Source: Ruminococcus flavefaciens (GTDB lineage Bacteria > Bacillota > Clostridia > Oscillospirales > Ruminococcaceae). From it: DNA of 11,215 bases. A model generated the notes under the pieces. It saw only the letters and a program-made list of their open reading frames with translations, was not told where the DNA came from and made no database searches. Positions 6,655 through 11,215 of this stretch are shown here, in pieces (position 1 is the stretch's first letter; the number at the start of each line of letters is the position of its first letter). The position numbers and the translations under genes were made by a program. The stretch lies in assembly GCA_004554385.1 (NCBI GenBank), contig SFMO01000029.1, forward strand, positions 1-11,215, read 5' to 3'.

Positions 6655-8373
6655 ATGGCTGAAAAAGTATTGAAACCCACAGAAGAAAAGCTCAAACCAA
6701 AGCTTTTCTCGGTAATGAAGACCTACACCAAAGAGCAGTTCGTAAAGGACATCATCTCGGGAATAATCGTTGCTATCATAGCACTGCCCCTGTCTATCGC
6801 CCTTGCCCTTGCATCGGGAGTAGGCCCTGAGCAGGGACTTTACACAGCTATCATCGCAGGCTTTATCGTGTCCTTCTTAGGCGGAAGCCGTGTTCAGATA
6901 GCAGGTCCTACAGCGGCATTCGCTACCACAGTTGCAGGCATTGTTGCCACAGAGGGTATGAGCGGACTTGCCATATCGGCTATCATGGCAGGTATTATCC
7001 TTATCGTCATGGGATTCTGCCGTTTCGGAGCTCTCATCAAGTACATACCCGGAACTATCACCACAGGCTTTACCTTCGGTATCGCCGTGACTATCCTCAT
7101 CGGACAGATAAAGGACTTCCTCGGACTTACCTTCGATAAGGAAATCATGCAGGAAAAGCTGGGATTTGCTTCGCCCATTGAGACGGTTGAAAAGGTAAAG
7201 GCGATTGGCTTCTTTATGGATACTATCAACTGGATGGCGGTGCTTATCGGCGTTATCTCGCTGGCGATACTCATACTCTGGCCGAAAAAGCTGGAGAAGA
7301 TACCGGCTTCACTCATCGCGGTCATAGTCTGTTCCGCGATAGTAAAGCTCAGCGGCATGAATGTCAACACTATCGGCGACCTCTATCAGATATCAAATTC
7401 ACTTCCGAAGCTCACAGTGCCCGAGGTCACATTCGACAGGGTAAGAGCTCTTATACCAAATGCTTTCACTATCGCAGTCCTTGCGGCAGTTGAGTCGCTT
7501 CTCTCCTGCGTTGTTGCAGATGGTATGATAGGTTCAAAGCATCGTTCAAACATGGAGCTCGTTGCACAGGGTGCAGCTAATATCGGCTCTGCATTCTTCG
7601 GCGGTATCCCTGCTACAGGAGCTATCGCACGTACAGCTGCCAACGTAAAGAACGGCGGACGCACACCTGTTGCGGGCATGGTACATTCAGTGGTGCTCGT
7701 TATAATACTTGTGCTCCTCATGCCTTATGCTTCCCTTATCCCTATGCCGACTATTGCAGCTATACTCTTTATAGTAGCTTATAATATGTGCGGCTGGAGA
7801 AATATCAGAAACACAGTGAAAACAGCTCCCAAGAGCGACATTGCAGTCCTTTTCGTTACACTGATACTCACAGTTGTATTCGACCTTGTTGTTGCTATCG
7901 GCGTAGGTCTTGTAATGGCAGCTCTTCTCTTTATGAAGCGTATGGCAGACGTTACTGAGGCTCATGCATGGAAGGACATCGACGATGAGGACACCGATCC
8001 CGACAATATCCTCCTCAAGAAGATACCGAAGAATACCCGTGTATTCGAGATAAACGGACCTATGTTCTTTGCGGCTACAGATAAGTACAAGTATGTGCTC
8101 AGCGACAAGGATATAGACGTGCTCTGTATAAGAATGAGAAACGTACCTGCTATTGATGCTACGGGCGTTGAAGCTCTTATGCGTATCGTAAAGCGCTGCG
8201 AGCGCCATAACGTAAAGGTAGTATTCTCTCATGTAAATGAGCAGCCTATGAAGGTAATGAAGAAGGCAGGCTTCGTTGAAAAGGTCGGCAAGAAGAACTT
8301 CTGCGACCATATCGATACAGCTCTTAAACGTGCTGAGGAGATAGAGAAGGAAATAGAATCCAAAAGAGCATAA
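6655..8373 (+). CDS. SulP-family inorganic anion transporter with STAS domain
   Basis: 572 residues from ATG 6655, chosen because GAGG at 6643-6646 sits eight bases upstream. A longer frame from TTG 6610 has no ribosome site and overlaps the expected transcription start. It is an inner-membrane protein of the SLC26/SulP family, whose bacterial members carry sulfate, bicarbonate or dicarboxylates (CysP-like, BicA, DauA). The membrane domain spans roughly residues 28-428 and includes the family blocks GGSRVQIAGPTAAF at 76-89 and GGIPATGAIARTAAN at 316-330. The cytoplasmic STAS domain covers about 460-565, with NGPMFFAA at 467-474 and IDATGVEAL at 500-508. Length and domain order are normal for the family. 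The substrate cannot be read from sequence. It is transcribed alone from its own promoter and closed by its own terminator. Confidence 0.95.
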   Translation: MAEKVLKPTEEKLKPKLFSVMKTYTKEQFVKDIISGIIVAIIALPLSIALALASGVGPEQGLYTAIIAGFIVSFLGGSRVQIAGPTAAFATTVAGIVATEGMSGLAISAIMAGIILIVMGFCRFGALIKYIPGTITTGFTFGIAVTILIGQIKDFLGLTFDKEIMQEKLGFASPIETVEKVKAIGFFMDTINWMAVLIGVISLAILILWPKKLEKIPASLIAVIVCSAIVKLSGMNVNTIGDLYQISNSLPKLTVPEVTFDRVRALIPNAFTIAVLAAVESLLSCVVADGMIGSKHRSNMELVAQGAANIGSAFFGGIPATGAIARTAANVKNGGRTPVAGMVHSVVLVIILVLLMPYASLIPMPTIAAILFIVAYNMCGWRNIRNTVKTAPKSDIAVLFVTLILTVVFDLVVAIGVGLVMAALLFMKRMADVTEAHAWKDIDDEDTDPDNILLKKIPKNTRVFEINGPMFFAATDKYKYVLSDKDIDVLCIRMRNVPAIDATGVEALMRIVKRCERHNVKVVFSHVNEQPMKVMKKAGFVEKVGKKNFCDHIDTALKRAEEIEKEIESKRA

Positions 8374-8374
8374 T

Positions 8375-8401
8375 AAAAAGCGGACCTCAGGTCCACTTTT
8401 T
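8375..8401 (+). terminator. Rho-independent terminator after the SulP gene
   Basis: AAAAAGCGGACC and GGTCCACTTTTT form an inverted repeat (one C-A mismatch) around a tiny loop, with the T run at 8397-8401. It starts one base after the stop codon. The symmetry means it could work in both directions. Confidence 0.75.
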
Positions 8402-8454
8402 CGTGAAAATGTATAAACAGCTTCATTTTGTCCACTTAATCTGCGAAAAATGAG

Positions 8455-8483
8455 TTGTCTTTGTAAGCACAAAGTGTTATGAT
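8455..8483 (+). promoter_or_regulatory. Putative promoter of the candidate small RNA
   Basis: TTGTCT (8455-8460), a 17-base spacer and TATGAT (8478-8483) form a reasonable sigma-A promoter. The expected start is near 8490. No open frame with a ribosome site follows, only a run of hairpins ending in a strong terminator. Confidence 0.55.
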
Positions 8484-8489
8484 AATACA

Positions 8490-8627
8490 CAGAGAATGGT
8501 CCTTGAAGTTCCAATTCTCTCACAGACGGCGGAAATGCCTGTCTGTAAGCCTGCGAGGGCTTTTTGAAAATCATCCTCATTGAACCGATACCGAAGTTTC
8601 AGTGTTCTTCGGTGTCGGGATTTTTTT
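8490..8627 (+). ncRNA. Candidate structured small RNA of about 138 nt
   Basis: Between the promoter-like sequence at 8455-8483 and a strong terminator, four hairpins follow one another. H1 (8491-8520) pairs AGAGAAT-GG with CC-A-ATTCTCT. H2 (8522-8546) pairs ACAGAC-GGC with GCC-T-GTCTGT around loop GGAAAT. H3 (8547-8562) pairs AAGCC with GGCTT and is followed by T residues. The terminator is at 8585-8627. I could not match it to tmRNA, SRP RNA, 6S RNA, T-box or a common riboswitch. The end point lies about 310 bases before the ABC-F start, and another promoter lies between. It could be a free-standing small RNA or a terminated leader with readthrough into the ABC-F gene. Confidence 0.4.
8585..8627 (+). 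terminator. Strong Rho-independent terminator of the candidate small RNA
   Basis: CCGATACCGAAG pairs with CTTCGGTGTCGG, a 12-bp stem with one wobble pair, around a 10-base loop. It is followed by A and seven T at 8621-8627. No coding sequence ends just upstream, so it probably closes a non-coding transcript. Confidence 0.8.
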
Positions 8628-8630
8628 GTC

Positions 8631-8683
8631 TTTACAAGCTTGTGAAAAAATGGTATAAGCGGCGAGCCGCCGCAGCCTTTTTT
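8631..8683 (+). promoter_or_regulatory. Weak promoter-like boxes running into a GC-rich terminator-like hairpin
   Basis: TTTACA (8631-8636) and TATAAG (8654-8659) are 17 bases apart. Immediately after them comes a perfect stem, GCGGCG AGC CGCCGC (8659-8673), and six T at 8678-8683. If real, it would make a very short aborted transcript; alternatively the hairpin is a dispersed GC-rich repeat. The boxes could be chance. Confidence 0.3.
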
Positions 8684-8726
8684 CGCGGAAAAGGATTGCA
8701 GAATATGAAATTTTATGCCGCGCAGC

Positions 8727-8755
8727 TTGCTATTCTAAAGCTTTTATGATATAAT
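8727..8755 (+). promoter_or_regulatory. Sigma-A promoter of the ABC-F gene
   Basis: TTGCTA (8727-8732), a 17-base spacer and a perfect TATAAT (8750-8755) predict a transcript start near 8762. This gives an unusually long leader of about 175 bases before the ABC-F ATG, nearly all of which is folded into hairpins. Confidence 0.7.
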
Positions 8756-8772
8756 GTAAAATGTTGTGCGGT

Positions 8773-8918
8773 AAATCCAAATTTTGCGGAGCAAAATTTG
8801 GATTTGAGTGAGTAGTGAGTAGATAGTAGAGAGTAGAAGCAGCTTCGCTGCATAATACTACTTACTACTCACTACTCTCTACTCACTCATAATTTAACGG
8901 CAAAGCCGTTAAATTATG
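8773..8918. repeat. Three consecutive long hairpins in the ABC-F leader
   Basis: Hairpin 1 (8773-8805) is a perfect 15-bp inverted repeat around GGA. Hairpin 2 (about 8806-8888) has arms built from degenerate GAGTAGT-like heptads on the left and their complement on the right, meeting at GCAGC TTC GCTGC (8839-8851). Hairpin 3 (8888-8918) is a perfect 14-bp inverted repeat around AAA, ending 19 bases before the ABC-F ATG. None is followed by a clear T run. The arrangement resembles dispersed palindromic or MITE-like elements of Clostridia, but it could also work as a leader controlling ABC-F expression. Confidence 0.75.
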
Positions 8919-8937
8919 ATTTACGAAGGGAGAAAAT

Positions 8938-10542
8938 ATGATAACAGTAATTAATGTGAGCGTGCAGTTCGGCGGCTCAACACTTTTTAAAAATGTAAAC
9001 CTTAAATTCACAAACGGTAACTGCTACGGCGTTATCGGCGCTAACGGAGCAGGCAAGTCCACTTTCCTCCGCGTTCTCTGCGGAGAGCTGGAGCCTGCCT
9101 CAGGAGAGGTCACAATGCCAAAGGAGGAGCGCCTCAGCGTTCTGAAACAGGACCACTTCGCATACGATGAGTATACTGTCCTCGACACCGTAATTATGGG
9201 CAATGCCCGTCTCTATGAGATAATGCAGGAGAAGGACGCTCTCTATGCAAAGGAGGATTTCTCAGAGGAGGACGGTGTAAAGGCTTCCGAGCTTGAAGGC
9301 GAGTTCGCTGAGCTCAACGGCTGGGAGGCTGAGTCAGATGCCTCGAAGCTCATACAGGGACTTGGTCTTTCCGAGGATATACTCTACTCGCAGATGGCAG
9401 GACTCTCGGGTAACGAAAAGGTAAAGGTCCTTCTTGCACAGGCTCTTTTCGGCAATCCCGACATAATCCTTCTTGACGAGCCTACAAACCATCTTGATAT
9501 TGACGCAGTGCGCTGGCTTGAGGAATTCCTCTCCGAGTACTTCGGTACGGTCATCGTTGTTTCCCATGACCGTCACTTCCTCAATAATGTCTGCACTCAC
9601 ATCGTTGATATCGACTACAACAAGATAAAGATGTACGTCGGCAACTATGAGTTCTGGTATGAGTCCAGCCAGCTCATTCAGCGCATGATAAAACAGCAGA
9701 ACAAGAAGAACGAGGAAAAGATTAAGGAACTCAAGGACTTTATTGCCCGTTTCTCTGCAAATAAGTCAAAGTCAAATCAGGCTACCTCACGCCGTAAGCT
9801 CATTGAGAAGCTTACTGTAGAGGAGCTCCCTGCTTCAAGCAGAAGATACCCGTTTATAGGCTTTGATATGGACAGAGAGCTCGGCAAGGACATTCTTCAG
9901 GTGGAGGGACTTACCAAGACCGTAGACGGAGTAAAGCTTCTCAATAATGTGAGCTTTACCCTCGGCAGAAACGATAAGGTAGCATTTGTGGGCGAGAGCG
10001 AGCAGGCTATAACCATGCTGTTCAAGATACTCATGGAGGAGGAGCAGCCCGACTCGGGAAGCTTCAAGTGGGGCGTTTCGGTCACCACATCGTATATGCC
10101 TGTGGATAACTCCGAGTACTTCAACGGATGTGAGCTGTCAATACTTGACTGGATACGCCAGTACTCCGTAAAGGACGAGACAGAGACCTATCTCCGCGGA
10201 TTTCTCGGCAGGATGCTCTTCTCGGGAGATGACGTGTACAAGCCTGTAAATGTACTCTCGGGAGGCGAAAAGGTGAGATGTATGTTCTCGCGAATGATGC
10301 TTTTCGGCTCTAATGTGCTGGTGCTTGACCGTCCTACAAACCACCTTGACCTTGAAAGCATTACCGCTGTAAACAACAGCCTTATCAACTTCAAGGGCGT
10401 GGTGCTTCTTGCTTCTCACGACCACGAGATAATGCAGACCACAGCAAACCGCATAATCGAGATAACTCCAGACGGCTGTCTTGACAGACAGGGAACATAT
10501 GAGGAGTTCATTGACTTCAAAAAGGAAAACGGCTTAATATAA
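8938..10542 (+). CDS. ABC-F family ATPase, YkpA/YbiT type
   Basis: 534 residues; ATG 8938 follows GAAGGGAG. The protein has two nucleotide-binding domains and no membrane segment, so it is a soluble ribosome-associated ABC-F protein rather than a transporter. Domain 1 is intact: Walker A GANGAGKST at 34-42, signature LSGNE at 156-160, Walker B ILLDE at 177-181, and switch His210. The linker at about 242-300 is rich in K, E and Q and matches the P-site tRNA interaction region. Domain 2 is degenerate: the Walker A position reads GESEQAITM (352-360) without Gly-Lys, and the Walker B reads LVLDR (461-465), so Arg465 replaces the catalytic Glu. Signature LSGGE (440-444) and His494 remain. From memory, Bacillus YkpA also lacks a normal second Walker A. 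Length and sequence are close to YkpA, so a translation-factor role is likelier than antibiotic resistance. It is transcribed alone behind a structured leader. Confidence 0.93.
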   Translation: MITVINVSVQFGGSTLFKNVNLKFTNGNCYGVIGANGAGKSTFLRVLCGELEPASGEVTMPKEERLSVLKQDHFAYDEYTVLDTVIMGNARLYEIMQEKDALYAKEDFSEEDGVKASELEGEFAELNGWEAESDASKLIQGLGLSEDILYSQMAGLSGNEKVKVLLAQALFGNPDIILLDEPTNHLDIDAVRWLEEFLSEYFGTVIVVSHDRHFLNNVCTHIVDIDYNKIKMYVGNYEFWYESSQLIQRMIKQQNKKNEEKIKELKDFIARFSANKSKSNQATSRRKLIEKLTVEELPASSRRYPFIGFDMDRELGKDILQVEGLTKTVDGVKLLNNVSFTLGRNDKVAFVGESEQAITMLFKILMEEEQPDSGSFKWGVSVTTSYMPVDNSEYFNGCELSILDWIRQYSVKDETETYLRGFLGRMLFSGDDVYKPVNVLSGGEKVRCMFSRMMLFGSNVLVLDRPTNHLDLESITAVNNSLINFKGVVLLASHDHEIMQTTANRIIEITPDGCLDRQGTYEEFIDFKKENGLI

Positions 10543-10552
10543 ATTATACATT

Positions 10553-10587
10553 AAAAGCCCGAAAGCACTGTACTTTCGGGCTTTTTT
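10553..10587 (+). terminator. Bidirectional terminator between ABC-F and the convergent hypothetical gene
   Basis: AAAAGCCCGAAAG pairs perfectly with CTTTCGGGCTTTT around a seven-base loop. T runs follow on the plus strand (10582-10587) and, more weakly, on the minus strand. It lies 10 bases after the ABC-F stop and two bases from the stop of the convergent gene, so it can serve both. Confidence 0.9.
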
Positions 10588-10589
10588 CG

Positions 10590-11076
10590 TTATTCAAATG
10601 GCACAAGCTCTTTGGCACATTTCTCGCGCCACTCTGCATAGAGGGGCGAGGCTTGCACCAGCTTCAAAGCTTCATTGGCGCTGTCGTCCTGCACCGTGCG
10701 TTCATAGCTCTGAGTATAGGCATAAACTCGGTATATCTCGTTTTTGACGACAAGGTCTGCGAAGCTGTACTCTGTCTCGATGACCTCGGGCTCGGCTTCT
10801 TCGGCGGAAGCCTTGCGTATATTGCAGGCGCTTAGCGGATCTGCGGCGGAGACTAAAGTATTAAGCTTCTGTATCTCGTCGTCACCGAGAGTTCCAAGCT
10901 TTACGATGTCACCGAAGAGCATGAAGTCGTCCTCGTCTGTCTCGGTGAGGACAGATTTCAGCCATTTGTCATCATCAAGTTCATATAAGTCGGAATACTC
11001 CTCGTCGCTGAGCCAAAGGCGGTTGAAGCGGTCGATAGTACCCTCATTGTGCATATAGAAACCGCACCAGACTGTT
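10590..11076 (-). pseudogene. Acidic hypothetical protein gene cut at its 5' end by an IS3-family element
   Basis: The stop is at 10590-10592 and the frame is open rightwards through the host sequence to about 11076, where the insertion sequence's terminal repeat starts. The frame continues by chance into the repeat as far as a TTG at 11126, but those residues are not native. The first native residues are TVWCGFYMHNEG, and an internal ATG lies at 11054 without a good ribosome site. About 160 residues remain. They are acidic (many E and D), rich in Trp, Tyr and Phe near the front, with a low-complexity EEAEPEVIE stretch in the middle. I do not recognise the family, and no membrane segment or catalytic motif is visible. 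Expression from ATG 11054 or from an IS-borne promoter is possible. Confidence 0.6.
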
Positions 11077-11124
11077 TGAACTGACCCCAAAAAGTTAGAC
11101 AAAGATTTAAAAGAAAATTTATGC

Positions 11125-11164
11125 AAAGCGACAAAGCGACAAAGCTTGGTCGCTTTGTTGCTTT
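11125..11164 (-). terminator. Hairpin of repeated AAAGCGAC units at the end of the IS transposase gene
   Basis: Two tandem AAAGCGAC units (11125-11140) face their complement at 11149-11164 with one mismatch in 16 and an eight-base loop. The hairpin overlaps the transposase stop codon by two bases. On the minus strand it is followed by GCATAAATTTTCTTTT, so it may end the transposase transcript, although the T tract is interrupted. Confidence 0.5.
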
Positions 11165-11215
11165 ATGCAGCTTTGGCAAGACGGTATTCAACAGGTGACA
11201 TTCCATCGAGTTTCA
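11163..11215 (-). CDS. IS3-family transposase (OrfB), last 16 codons
   Basis: On the minus strand the window edge reads K-L-D-G-M-S-P-V-E-Y-R-L-A-K-A-A and then a stop at 11165-11163. The GMSPVEYR ending is typical of IS150-type OrfB integrase-like transposases with a DDE catalytic core. Only the C-terminal tail is here; the catalytic core lies to the right of the window. Its direction and its closeness to the terminal repeat agree with this being the right-hand end of the element. Confidence 0.75.
   Translation of the reverse strand, partial: KLDGMSPVEYRLAKAA

Larger units (their letters stand above)
11077..11215 (-). mobile_element. IS3-family insertion sequence, one end only (IS150-like)
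   Basis: The outer end begins TGAACTGACCCCAAAAAG at 11077, very close to the TGTACTGACCCC-type terminal repeat that I associate with Firmicute IS3-family elements. Inward lies a hairpin, then the transposase C-terminus on the minus strand. The other end lies outside the window, so the target duplication cannot be checked. The element interrupts the acidic hypothetical gene. Confidence 0.75.

Noticed and set aside
8375..8401. Two GGNCC sites (GGACC and GGTCC) in the SulP terminator, matching the predicted specificity of the restriction system.
   Set aside because: A stem built on GGACC necessarily gives two such sites, and five-base sites with one free base are frequent, so no link is supported.
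7687..8580. Long minus-strand open frame (297 codons) opposite the SulP gene.
   Set aside because: It lies antisense to the well-supported STAS-domain coding sequence, crosses two terminator regions, and its translation is rich in Cys, His and Tyr without any domain. It is a shadow frame.
8564..8749. Plus-strand frame of 61 codons between the SulP and ABC-F genes.
   Set aside because: It starts at a TTG without a ribosome site, runs through the strong terminator at 8585-8627 and the GC-rich hairpin, and overlaps the ABC-F promoter.
8806..8888. Tandem GAGTAGT-like units considered as a CRISPR array.
   Set aside because: Units are only about seven bases, contiguous, without spacers, and the two halves are complementary, so this is a hairpin of short repeats.
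8938..10542. ABC-F gene considered as an antibiotic-resistance ribosomal-protection gene.
   Set aside because: Its length, linker and degenerate second domain follow the housekeeping YkpA/YbiT pattern rather than the Vga, Lsa or Msr types.

Overview
The window reads as chromosomal DNA from a Gram-positive gut or rumen Firmicute, most likely a Ruminococcus-like member of the Oscillospiraceae. This is inferred from the closeness of the ABC-F protein to the Bacillus YkpA type, the BceB-like permease remnant, strong sigma-A promoters with 17-bp spacers, AGGAGG-like ribosome sites and moderate GC. No database search was possible, so the genus is a guess.

Left half (1-5204, all on the minus strand): an apparent defence island read from right to left. 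A sigma-A promoter (TTGACT-N17-TATAAT) is bracketed by two copies of a TGTATC-N4-GATA inverted repeat. It drives a C5-cytosine methyltransferase with an N-terminal helix-turn-helix domain, then an Eco47II/Sau96I-type restriction endonuclease overlapping by one base (TAATG). Two further genes follow in the same direction with no visible terminator. The first encodes a protein with a CoiA-like zinc-binding N-terminus and a long unrecognised body. The second encodes a coiled-coil protein that runs off the left edge. These two are clearly more AT-rich than the restriction-modification pair and match no system I can name, so they are the best candidates here for something undescribed.

Middle (5205-6462): a small minus-strand hypothetical gene with its own terminator, then a 5'-truncated FtsX/BceB-type ABC permease remnant on the plus strand. 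This looks like the scarred edge of the island.

Right half (6463-10592): ordinary housekeeping-type genes on the plus strand. These are a SulP anion transporter with a C-terminal STAS domain and a YkpA-like ABC-F ATPase, each with its own promoter and intrinsic terminator. The 536-bp gap between them is unusually structured. It holds a candidate terminated small RNA (about 8490-8627), a GC-rich terminator-like hairpin, a strong promoter, and a leader of three consecutive long hairpins directly before the ABC-F gene.

Right edge (10553-11215): a minus-strand acidic hypothetical gene whose 5' end is cut by the terminal repeat of an IS3-family element. The last codons of that element's transposase lie at the window edge.
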